Shown here piece after piece: positions 17,324 through 24,138 of a DNA stretch of 64,000 bases (its first letter is position 1; each line of letters starts with the position of its first letter). Made by a program: the position numbers and the translations under genes. The notes beneath the pieces were generated by a model. The model searched no databases. It was not told the DNA's origin and worked only from the letters and a program-made list of their open reading frames with translations. Source of the DNA: PFL25 sp046260155 (GTDB lineage Bacteria > Chloroflexota > Anaerolineae > Anaerolineales > UBA4823); contig JBJYXV010000001.1 of the NCBI GenBank assembly GCA_046260155.1, positions 1 to 64,000 of the forward strand, in the 5' to 3' direction.

Positions 17324-17423
17324 NNNNNNNNNNNNNNNNNNNNNNNNNNNNNNNNNNNNNNNNNNNNNNNNNNNNNNNNNNNNNNNNNNNNNNNNNNNNN
17401 NNNNNNNNNNNNNNNNNNNNNNN
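17324..17423. other. Assembly gap (100 N) inside the repeat array
   Basis: Exactly 100 N. The 55 bases before the gap (17269-17323) are identical to the first 55 bases after it (17424-17478), the pattern left when a de Bruijn assembler (k=55 would give this) ends contigs in a repeat. The true length and number of units are unknown. Confidence 0.95.
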
Positions 17424-17490
17424 GGGAATGGCATCCCCACAGGGGACGAACTCCGGTCTTATGGATTTAATTTCGTTCAGTGGTAATGGG

Positions 17491-17520
17491 AAATGAAAAG
17501 CCCCTGATAAATCAGGAGCT
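17491..17520 (-). terminator. Terminator of tRNA-Glu
   Basis: Immediately downstream of the tRNA on the minus strand, AGCTCCTGA and TCAGGGGCT pair (one G-U) around a 4-nt loop, followed by TTTTCATTT. The same hairpin recurs in the repeat unit at 17237-17258. Confidence 0.8.
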
Positions 17521-17522
17521 TA

Positions 17523-17595
17523 TGCCCCCACGGAGATTCGAACTCCGGTCTTAGCCTTGAAAGGGCTACGTCCTAGTCCCCTAGACGATGGGGGC
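17523..17595 (-). tRNA. tRNA-Glu (anticodon UUC)
   Basis: A 73-nt cloverleaf on the minus strand. The acceptor stem GCCCCCA pairs with TGGGGGC and has discriminator A. The D arm contains GTCTAGGGGACTAGGAC, the anticodon stem TAGCC/GGCTA encloses loop CTTTCAA with anticodon TTC, and the T arm is CGGAG-TTCGAAT-CTCCG. CCA is not encoded. A near-consensus promoter precedes it and a terminator follows. Confidence 0.97.
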
Positions 17596-17605
17596 AAGCT
17601 TCGGG

Positions 17606-17634
17606 ATTATACCCTCGCCACCTCAAAGGGTCAA
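17606..17634 (-). promoter_or_regulatory. Sigma70-type promoter of tRNA-Glu
   Basis: On the minus strand TTGACC (17629-17634) and TATAAT (17606-17611) are 17 bp apart, and the -10 box ends 10 bp before the mature tRNA. This is a strong match to consensus, as expected for a stable-RNA gene. Confidence 0.85.
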
Positions 17635-17692
17635 GGATTGCACGGAGTGAATACTTTTTGCGATCCTGATCTTCCCATTAATCGCTCAGCCA

Positions 17693-17701
17693 TGGTATAA
17701 T
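17693..17701 (+). promoter_or_regulatory. Extended -10 promoter of rplS
   Basis: TGGTATAAT gives a perfect -10 hexamer (17696-17701) with the extended TGN element; no good -35 box is present, as is common with extended -10 promoters. The start site would be near 17708, just before the leader hairpin. Confidence 0.6.
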
Positions 17702-17711
17702 CTCACCCCGC

Positions 17712-17730
17712 GCCGCCTTGGGCGGCTTTA
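17712..17730 (+). promoter_or_regulatory. GC-rich leader hairpin before rplS
   Basis: GCCGCC (17712-17717) pairs with GGCGGC (17721-17726) across a 3-nt loop, followed by TTTATATTG. It lies in the short leader between the predicted start site and the rplS start codon and could be an attenuator-like or protein-binding element. L19 leader elements are known in other phyla; similarity to them was not tested. Confidence 0.4.
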
Positions 17731-17758
17731 TATTGTATAGAGAGTTGAGGTCAGCAAG

Positions 17759-18112
17759 ATGAGCGACGAATTACTGAGATCCGTTGAGGCTCCGGCAAAT
17801 GAGGATTTGCCTCAAATAAAACCCGGTGACACCGTCAGTGTATACATCCGTATTCAAGAGGGGAACAATGAACGCACCCAGGAGTTCCGCGGAACCGTGC
17901 TGCGCATACGTAAAGGCGGCAACAATGCGAATTTCACCGTGCGCCGGATTGCCAGCAATGGCATTGGTGTCGAGCGAACCTTCCTATTAAATTCTCCTCG
18001 CCTGGAGAAAGTGGTGATTCACCGGCGTTCACATGTGCGCCGTGCCAATTTGTACTTCCTGCGTGAACGTACTGGTAAACGAGCACGTTTGAAGCAGAAG
18101 TTTACCGAATAA
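17759..18112 (+). CDS. rplS: 50S ribosomal protein L19
   Basis: This 117-residue protein matches L19 throughout: the central motif PGDTVSVYIRIQEGNNERTQEF, the GTVLRIRKGG strand, the VRRIASNGIGVERTF segment and the C-terminal VRRANLYFLRERTGKRARLK. L19 sits at the interface of the two ribosomal subunits. The TGAGG ribosome-binding site lies ahead of the ATG. In many bacteria rplS follows trmD; here it stands alone with its own promoter and terminator, divergent from tRNA-Glu. Confidence 0.98.
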   Translation: MSDELLRSVEAPANEDLPQIKPGDTVSVYIRIQEGNNERTQEFRGTVLRIRKGGNNANFTVRRIASNGIGVERTFLLNSPRLEKVVIHRRSHVRRANLYFLRERTGKRARLKQKFTE

Positions 18113-18133
18113 TTAACTCGTAAATTCTAAAGC

Positions 18134-18169
18134 AGGCGCAGCTATCTTCTAGCTGCGCCTTTTTATTTT
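18134..18169 (+). terminator. Rho-independent terminator of rplS
   Basis: Perfect 11-bp stem AGGCGCAGCTA (18134-18144) and TAGCTGCGCCT (18150-18160), 5-nt loop, then TTTTATTTT. Confidence 0.93.
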
Positions 18170-18211
18170 CGCGAGTAGAATTATGTTCGTACTTTTTTCG
18201 ATCAAGGAGTC

Positions 18212-18955
18212 ATGATGATCTATCCCGTGATCGGTGTCACCACCATGTGCAGGCAGAACGAGCAAGGGATGCAGCTGGTCTCAGTGGCTGAGGCTTATAT
18301 CACGGCATTGACCCAGGCGGGAATCTGCCCGGTGTTGATCCCCAATCAGATATCAGAATCCGCTGTGGATGAGTTGTTGGTGCGCCTGGATGGAATCCTG
18401 TTTACCGGTGGTGGAGATATCGCGGCCGATTTCTACCAGGATGAGCAAAATCCCATGATTAACGGGGTTGAGCGCGATCGCGACCGGATAGAATTGCACC
18501 TGCTTAAGAGGGCGGTGGAAGAAGGTAAGCCTTTCATGGGTATCTGCCGGGGTTTGCAGCTGGTCAATGTAGGCCTTGGGGGCAGCCTGTATGCGGATAT
18601 TGCCGAGCAAGCACCCTGGGCAATCAAACACGATTATTATCCTGAATGGAAGCGGGATTACCTGGCGCATTCAGTAGAGGTGCAGACTGATTCGCGTCTA
18701 CATTCAATCCTGGGAGCGAAAACTGTTGAAGTGAACAGCCTGCACCACCAGGCTATCCGGCAAGTCGCCCCAGACCTGGTCCCCACTGCATTTGCATCAG
18801 ATGGGATTGTGGAAGCGGTTGAACTGCAGCAGCATCCCTTTGGACTTGCGGTGCAGTGGCACCCAGAGTGGCTGACAGCTCACAGGCAGATGCGCAACCT
18901 GTTTTCAGCCTTTGCAGAAGCAACCATCATTCAGCAGCAGCAGGCAACCAGGTAA
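18212..18955 (+). CDS. Gamma-glutamyl-gamma-aminobutyrate hydrolase family protein (peptidase C26, PuuD-like)
   Basis: This 247-residue class I glutamine-amidotransferase-type hydrolase has the nucleophile motif GICRGLQLVNVGLGG (catalytic Cys) and the C-terminal HPEW of VQWHPEW with catalytic His and Glu. LFTGGGDIAADFY marks the PuuD branch. Family members cleave gamma-glutamyl amides, for example gamma-glutamyl-GABA in putrescine breakdown. AAGGAG precedes the ATG. The gene lies 9 bp upstream of murI, so the two are co-transcribed; both concern glutamate chemistry, though no putrescine pathway genes are nearby. Confidence 0.9.
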   Translation: MMIYPVIGVTTMCRQNEQGMQLVSVAEAYITALTQAGICPVLIPNQISESAVDELLVRLDGILFTGGGDIAADFYQDEQNPMINGVERDRDRIELHLLKRAVEEGKPFMGICRGLQLVNVGLGGSLYADIAEQAPWAIKHDYYPEWKRDYLAHSVEVQTDSRLHSILGAKTVEVNSLHHQAIRQVAPDLVPTAFASDGIVEAVELQQHPFGLAVQWHPEWLTAHRQMRNLFSAFAEATIIQQQQATR

Positions 18956-18964
18956 AAAAGCAGG

Positions 18965-19804
18965 ATGACGTACATCGATCCAGCTCGAGGGCCGATCGGA
19001 ATTTTTGACTCCGGGGTGGGGGGGTTATCGGTGGTGGCAGCAGTCCGGAACCTGCTGCCCAACGAGGATTTAATTTACCTGGCAGACCAGGATCATGTAC
19101 CGTATGGTCCGCGCTCGTTGGACCAAGTGCGAAGTTTCTCTGAAGGTATTACCCGTTTATTCATAAAACAAAAAGTAAAGCTAATCGTGGTAGCCTGCAA
19201 TACCGCCTCAGCAGCTGCCCTGCACTACCTGCGGGAGATTTTCCCACAAGTACCATTTGTGGGCATGGAGCCCGCAGTCAAGCCGGCTGCTGAGACCACG
19301 CGCACCGGGGTGGTGGGGGTGCTGGCCACTCCAGCCACATTCCAGGGTGAGCTGTATGCATCGGTGATCGAGCGTTTCGCTTCCGGTGTAAAGGTACTGC
19401 AGGATACCTGCCCCGGCCTGGTGATGGAGATCGACCAGGGTAATCTGGACACTCCCCTGGTTACCTTCATCCTGGAGCAGGCCTTGAAGCCCATGATGGA
19501 AGAAGGGATCGATACTGTCGTTTTAGGTTGCACGCATTTCCCTTTTGTGATTCCAGCCATTGAGACCATTGTAGGGCCGGGTGTGCGAGTGATTGATCCA
19601 TCTCCTGCGATCGCCCGCCAGGTCCAACGCCTGCTGGATGAGGGCGGCCTGCGCAATCCGGATTCGAGCCCTGGCCAGATAAATTACCTCACGACGGGTG
19701 ATTCGAAACGCCTGGAGAACTTGCTTCCCCAGTTGGTTGGGCAAGCTGCTGATGTACAAGAGCTGGTCTGGGATCAGATGCGTCTGCGTGAATTGAGCGG
19801 GTGA
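18965..19804 (+). CDS. murI: Glutamate racemase
   Basis: This 279-residue enzyme converts L- to D-glutamate for peptidoglycan. It shows the IGIFDSGVGGLSV start, YLADQDHVPYG, the first catalytic cysteine in VVACNTASA and the second in VLGCTHFPF, which together provide the two-base mechanism. Length is normal. It probably forms an operon with the preceding hydrolase. Presence of murI implies D-glutamate production, consistent with a peptidoglycan-containing cell. Confidence 0.96.
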   Translation: MTYIDPARGPIGIFDSGVGGLSVVAAVRNLLPNEDLIYLADQDHVPYGPRSLDQVRSFSEGITRLFIKQKVKLIVVACNTASAAALHYLREIFPQVPFVGMEPAVKPAAETTRTGVVGVLATPATFQGELYASVIERFASGVKVLQDTCPGLVMEIDQGNLDTPLVTFILEQALKPMMEEGIDTVVLGCTHFPFVIPAIETIVGPGVRVIDPSPAIARQVQRLLDEGGLRNPDSSPGQINYLTTGDSKRLENLLPQLVGQAADVQELVWDQMRLRELSG

Positions 19805-19885
19805 AATATTAAATTCGTGCAGTTCAGGAGAATTCCAATCCCCGCAAAGAGATAAACACGGTGGGACTTCGGTGTGATGTGAAAA

Positions 19886-20617
19886 TTAAGCGGGAAGATT
19901 GTATTTAATTTCTGTGATCTGCAGGTCCACGTATGCAAAATCTCCCTCAGGCAGGTTCCAGACTGCTTTACCGTGCACGGGCAGATTCAAGCCTGCCAGG
20001 ACCCCGTAGCGCTCAACCGGTGTCGACCAGGGATCGAGTGAAAAATCACCATCGATTTCGCGATAGCGCTCAGCTGTAAAATTGGTAAATTTCCCGGTCT
20101 CATCGAAGTGTACCAACCCCGAAACACTTTTCCCATGATCCGTGAAAGTTACCTGGGCGGAGTGATCATTCCTGCTTTCCCAGGTGATATTTTCATTTAA
20201 GAACGCACTGGGGAACCAAATCATTTCACTGAGATAGCGCAGCATGGCACCTTGATCGAGTTTCTCGCCGCGCACATCAAATATCGTAAATAGGCCTGCC
20301 AGCTTCCCGAACATATGCCCTTTCCCAGATTGGTATTTATCCTGGGCGCGCAGTAATGGTAAGCCAGCGAGCTTGAACTGCGCCTTCCAGAGAAAACCCG
20401 GAGGGTTGGTGGTATACCATTGCTCTGCGCTCATCGGCATCCATGGGCGGTCTGACCCCTGGCGAAACTTGCCGGTTTGCTTCAGGTATACCGTATCAAT
20501 TCTGGGTTTCCCAACAATTGCCGTGTAATTCAGGTAACGCTGCACCACTTCCGGCACATCCTGGAGCATCTCCAAGGTTACCAGGTGTTCAGTTCCAGGT
20601 CGATTGCTGTTCGCCAT
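19886..20617 (-). CDS. DUF6544-family protein
   Basis: This 243-residue protein resembles a widespread uncharacterised family (DUF6544, earlier DUF6920): VPEVVQRYLNYTAIVGKPRI near the N-terminus, RPWMPMSAEQWYTTNPPGFLWKA, and DPWSTPVERYGVLAGLNLPVHGKAVWNL near the end. No transmembrane segment or signal peptide is seen in this copy. It ends convergently with murI and belongs to a leftward gene series. Function unknown. Confidence 0.85.
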   Translation of the reverse strand: MANSNRPGTEHLVTLEMLQDVPEVVQRYLNYTAIVGKPRIDTVYLKQTGKFRQGSDRPWMPMSAEQWYTTNPPGFLWKAQFKLAGLPLLRAQDKYQSGKGHMFGKLAGLFTIFDVRGEKLDQGAMLRYLSEMIWFPSAFLNENITWESRNDHSAQVTFTDHGKSVSGLVHFDETGKFTNFTAERYREIDGDFSLDPWSTPVERYGVLAGLNLPVHGKAVWNLPEGDFAYVDLQITEIKYNLPA

Positions 20618-20746
20618 GACTTTCTTCCCTATACCCTATTTGTTAACTGACTCCTTACCCGGGGAGAGATTTCTTGCAAGCAGGTACAGGAGAGAGTAAT
20701 TCGTTGGTGTTTGATCATTGATTTTATCTTCGCGCGATGAATCAAA

Positions 20747-21310
20747 TTAGCGCAACCACTCCAGGTCTAATGGCGGCCATTCATCCCCCTGGGCCGCCTG
20801 ATCGGGCCAATGGTCTTTGCCACTCCACTTTTCGATGCTGATAGCATAAACCGATGTGCGTTTGAGTTCTTTATCGGTAATCGGGCGGTAGTGCTCACCG
20901 GAGACCATACCGGGGAAATATTTTTCGATTAACCCGTATAGGAATTTCCTCTTGTCAGCCTCATTTTCCACGATCCGGATTTTTCCGAAAGCAATGACTG
21001 ATTGGTACTGCATACTGAATTCCAGGGCAAGATTAGATGGGAGCATTTTCCCAACTTTGCTGGCTTCAAAGCAGACTTCAGGGAAGCGTTCGGCATTGGA
21101 ACGTGTATGCCCGGTGATGTTCGAATGGAAATAGATCTCGTGCTGCTCGGGGGAGTACCAGAACAAGGTGGATGTAAGGTATGGCTGGTTATCTGTGCGG
21201 GTGGCAATATGGCCGATCTGGGCTTCGTTTAAGAAGTCTACAATCCATTCTTCGTTGCGCGCGTACTTGGGGTGACGCATCTTATTAATGGTTGGTTGTG
21301 GATTAGGCAT
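20747..21310 (-). CDS. Pyridoxamine 5'-phosphate oxidase-related flavin-binding protein (NimA-like)
   Basis: This 187-residue split-barrel protein has the N-terminal ARNEEWIVDFLNEAQIGHIATRTDNQPYLTS-type strand, then YFHSNITGHTRSN and the C-terminal AISIEKWSGKDHWP. This pattern belongs to the PNPOx-like family that includes 5-nitroimidazole reductase NimA; members bind FMN, F420 or heme. It starts 7 bp after the CYTH gene, indicating an operon. The actual substrate is unknown. Confidence 0.85.
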   Translation of the reverse strand: MPNPQPTINKMRHPKYARNEEWIVDFLNEAQIGHIATRTDNQPYLTSTLFWYSPEQHEIYFHSNITGHTRSNAERFPEVCFEASKVGKMLPSNLALEFSMQYQSVIAFGKIRIVENEADKRKFLYGLIEKYFPGMVSGEHYRPITDKELKRTSVYAISIEKWSGKDHWPDQAAQGDEWPPLDLEWLR

Positions 21311-21317
21311 AAGATCC

Positions 21318-21932
21318 TCATTGATCAGCGGGAATTACTCCCAGGTCTGAAGGAGTGATATTTTTATTTGCAAAATTGGTGAATGAAAGATCGCGAAAGG
21401 AAAGCCCAATTTTCCCCCTCAGCAGTTCGAAGAGGGAGGTGTAGCTCTCCGGGATGCGGGCTTCCCAGCTGAGACCTAATTTATCAGCAGCCTGGTGGAT
21501 GGCAATGGTATCTGAACCTTCGATCTCGGTGAAATTACCATAGGGCATTTCATCGAGCGTGATCTGGAGATCATCCAGCCCATACGTGGTGCGGTACTTC
21601 TCATACATCATGCTGACCTGGTAGCCTAAGGTTTCCAGCAGCGATTGTGCCGATTGGAAATCACTGACTGTGAATTCGATTTCACGGCGGGCGTGGACAC
21701 CATCGATCATTTCGCCAGGACCTTTGTACGTCAGGCGGGATATTTTATCCTGGCGCAGGCGAAGCACCTGTGCGGTACGGGTTAATTCTCCATCCGGCAG
21801 GTCAAAACGCAGGTTGACTTCATGCAGCCGCGATTCGATCAGTTTTCCTCCCGAGGCTTCAATTCGATTTATAAATTTGGGCAGGTCTGCAAGGTAAAGT
21901 TTGATCTCCAGCTCTTGCTTGTTCTGTCCCAT
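21318..21932 (-). CDS. CYTH-domain protein (class IV adenylate cyclase/thiamine triphosphatase-like)
   Basis: This 204-residue CYTH protein begins with the signature ELEIKL (ExExK), followed by paired charged strands such as QVLRLRQDKISRLTYKGPG, REIEFTV and ITLDEMPYGNFTEIEG. These line the tunnel that binds triphosphates and divalent metal. Family members include CyaB adenylate cyclases, thiamine triphosphatase and inorganic triphosphatases, which cannot be separated by eye. AAGGAG precedes the ATG; it starts 10 bp after the biotin-carrier gene. Confidence 0.85.
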   Translation of the reverse strand: MGQNKQELEIKLYLADLPKFINRIEASGGKLIESRLHEVNLRFDLPDGELTRTAQVLRLRQDKISRLTYKGPGEMIDGVHARREIEFTVSDFQSAQSLLETLGYQVSMMYEKYRTTYGLDDLQITLDEMPYGNFTEIEGSDTIAIHQAADKLGLSWEARIPESYTSLFELLRGKIGLSFRDLSFTNFANKNITPSDLGVIPADQ

Positions 21933-21942
21933 ATACTCTCCT

Positions 21943-22440
21943 TCAGATTACACTCAACAAGGTATCCCTTTGTTCCACACTATCACCCGGTTTGACCTTC
22001 ACCCGGCTGACTTTCCCCGGGCGGGGGGATTTGAGCTGGTTCTGCATTTTCATCGATTCGAGCACCACGAGCACATCTCCCTTTTCAACCATTTGGCCAT
22101 CGCTAACCGGGACTGTGACGACCAGGCCTGGCATCGGTGCTCGCAAGTGGAAATCGACGTCCTCCGGGGGGCCACCAGCCAGCGAACCGCGCAACCTTCT
22201 TTCTCGTTCGTCCTCCACCATCAGAACGTATTGTGAGCCGTGCAGCAGCACCTGCCAACCTTCATCACTCGTGTAAACGAGTGCCTCGAAGGATTTGTTA
22301 TTTGCCAGCAAGGAATATACTGTCCGCTCGCTGACAGACTCGAAATCAATCGCGTAATCAACGCCATCTACGATCAGGTGGTGTTCGTCAATGATTTCAA
22401 TCAGGATTTCTCGATCACCGCTGGTGGCTACGTAATTCAT
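21943..22440 (-). CDS. Biotin carboxyl carrier protein of acyl-CoA carboxylase
   Basis: This protein ends in a biotinyl domain with the biotinylation motif VLESMKMQNQLKS, and has an N-terminal extension of about 90 residues that may bind the carboxylase. I start it at the ATG at 22440, which overlaps the biotin-carboxylase stop (ATGA), giving 165 residues; a longer in-frame start exists inside the upstream gene but is less likely. With the biotin carboxylase and carboxyltransferase upstream it forms a three-subunit acetyl/propionyl-CoA carboxylase. Confidence 0.92.
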   Translation of the reverse strand: MNYVATSGDREILIEIIDEHHLIVDGVDYAIDFESVSERTVYSLLANNKSFEALVYTSDEGWQVLLHGSQYVLMVEDERERRLRGSLAGGPPEDVDFHLRAPMPGLVVTVPVSDGQMVEKGDVLVVLESMKMQNQLKSPRPGKVSRVKVKPGDSVEQRDTLLSVI

Positions 22441-23951
22441 CGCTGCATCCTCTCCCAGCGTCCCACCCATTTCCAGTTGCTGGTATCCCGCTCATTGCGC
22501 TGGATGATCTGGGCTGCGCGCTGGGTCTGCTGATGGGCAACCAGGGTAGCAATGATGGCAGCCACTTCAGTTAAATCTTCCTTGGCTTCTTCGGCGGATT
22601 CCATCGAGAAGCGTTCCTCCACGAAGCGGGTATCATATTGCCCGGCCATGAAACTCGTTGAATACATCAAGCGCTGGTGAAATGGGATGTTAGTGCGGAT
22701 TCCGATGATTTTAAACTCATCGAGGGCACGCCGCATGCGCAAAAGTGCCTCACCTCGAGATTCGCCCCTTACGATCAATTTGGCGATAAGGGAATCGTAA
22801 TAGGGCGAAATGCTGAAACCGGGGTAAACACCGGTATCCAGGCGGACTCCAGGACCGGTGGGTTGGATCAAATGTGTGATGCGACCAGTGGAGGGGAGGT
22901 AGTTGTTATATGGATCTTCGGCGTTGATGCGGCACTCGAAAGCCCATCCTGTTATCATGATGTCCGCTTGAGTATGGCGTAATTGCCGCCCACGAGCAAC
23001 ACGAATCTGCTCTTTGACGATGTCGAAACCAGTTACCAATTCCGTGATGGGGTGTTCGACCTGTAAGCGAGTGTTCATTTCCAGGAAGTAGTAATTCTTG
23101 TCCTTATCCACCAGGAATTCGATTGTGCCGGCATTAACATAATCGACTGCCTGTGCTGCCCTGACGGCTACCGATCCCATTTGCTGGCGTAATTGATCAT
23201 CATCGCCGATGAAGGGGGAAGGCGATTCTTCAAGCAGCTTCTGATGCCGGCGCTGGAGAGAACATTCCCGCTCACCCAGGTGAATCACGTTACCATGAGA
23301 ATCAGCCATGATTTGGAATTCGATATGCCGGGCACCTTCAACCAGTTTTTCCAGGTAAACGTTGCCATCACCAAAAGAGGCTTCTGCTTCTTGTCGGGCA
23401 GCCTGGAGCAAACCGGGCATATCCTCGATTTTATCTACTTCACGCATACCCTTGCCGCCCCCACCAGCAGTGGCTTTGATCAGCAGCGGAAAACCGAATT
23501 GCTCTGCCAGGGCTAATAATTCATCATCACTCAGCGCTCCTTCGCCTTCTGTACCTGGCACGATGGGCACCCCACTGGCGATGACTTTAGATCTGGCGAC
23601 ACCTTTATCCCCCATGGCTGCGATAGAAGAAGGTTTAGGCCCAATAAATGCCAGTTTCTCGTCCAGGCAGGCTTGCGCGAAATCCGCTCGCTCAGCAAGG
23701 AAACCATAGCCAGGATGGATTGCACCAGATTTACTCTTCTTAGCAATACTAATAATCTTATCGGCCCGCAGGTAAGAGTCCCGGGCTGCAGATGGTCCGA
23801 GATAATAAGCTTCATCCGCCAGCCGGACGTGAAGTGCTTCACGGTCGGCTTCCGAAAAGACGGCTACCGTTCCTAAACCCAGCTCACGGCAGGCCCTGAT
23901 GATGCGGACGGCGATCTCTCCCCGATTCGCGATTAGGACTTTATTAAACAT
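22437..23951 (-). CDS. accC: Biotin carboxylase subunit of acyl-CoA carboxylase
   Basis: This 504-residue ATP-grasp enzyme carboxylates biotin using ATP and bicarbonate. The N-terminus FNKVLIANRGEIAVRIIRACRELG and the glycine-rich ATP loop ATAGGGGKGMREV are present, along with EKLVEGARHIEFQIMAD, FLEMNTRLQVEHPITELVTG and ECRINAED. The core ends near residue 450; the last ~50 residues form an extension beyond plain AccC. It overlaps the carrier gene by 4 bp and lies 187 bp downstream of the carboxyltransferase gene. Whether acetyl- or propionyl-CoA is used cannot be decided here. Confidence 0.95.
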   Translation of the reverse strand: MFNKVLIANRGEIAVRIIRACRELGLGTVAVFSEADREALHVRLADEAYYLGPSAARDSYLRADKIISIAKKSKSGAIHPGYGFLAERADFAQACLDEKLAFIGPKPSSIAAMGDKGVARSKVIASGVPIVPGTEGEGALSDDELLALAEQFGFPLLIKATAGGGGKGMREVDKIEDMPGLLQAARQEAEASFGDGNVYLEKLVEGARHIEFQIMADSHGNVIHLGERECSLQRRHQKLLEESPSPFIGDDDQLRQQMGSVAVRAAQAVDYVNAGTIEFLVDKDKNYYFLEMNTRLQVEHPITELVTGFDIVKEQIRVARGRQLRHTQADIMITGWAFECRINAEDPYNNYLPSTGRITHLIQPTGPGVRLDTGVYPGFSISPYYDSLIAKLIVRGESRGEALLRMRRALDEFKIIGIRTNIPFHQRLMYSTSFMAGQYDTRFVEERFSMESAEEAKEDLTEVAAIIATLVAHQQTQRAAQIIQRNERDTSNWKWVGRWERMQR

Positions 23952-24138
23952 AGCTTGGTCCTGTGTTAATCCTGTTCATAGAATTTACCCAATAAATAAG
24001 TATTATATTTCTACACTTACCTATATCAAATACGAGTTGGTCGTGCCAGTGATCATTGTAAGAAAATTAAATATATGCTGGTTGTATTCTGGAGTGTTTT
24101 CCTGTGGAAGAACAAATTCGCCAAGTCGGGTGAGAAAG

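Larger units (their letters stand above)
17161..17531 (-). repeat. 108-bp tandem repeats of a tRNA-Glu 3'-end-like segment plus terminator
   Basis: Unit starts are seen at 17161, 17269 and 17424; the second copy is cut by an N gap after 55 bases. Read on the minus strand, the array follows the tRNA-Glu gene directly. Each unit carries the tRNA's terminator hairpin, about 35 bp of linker, then TAAGACCGGAGTTCG, a short insert in the T-arm region, and the acceptor end CGTGGGGGCA. So each unit repeats the tRNA 3' end (with an altered T arm) and its terminator. The copy number is unresolved because of the gap. The arrangement resembles in principle the repeated 3' ends at E. coli tyrT. Confidence 0.8.

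Noticed and set aside
17161..17531. Possible CRISPR-like or direct-repeat array
   Set aside because: The 108-bp units are contiguous with no unique spacers, and each carries a tRNA 3' end and terminator; no cas genes are nearby.
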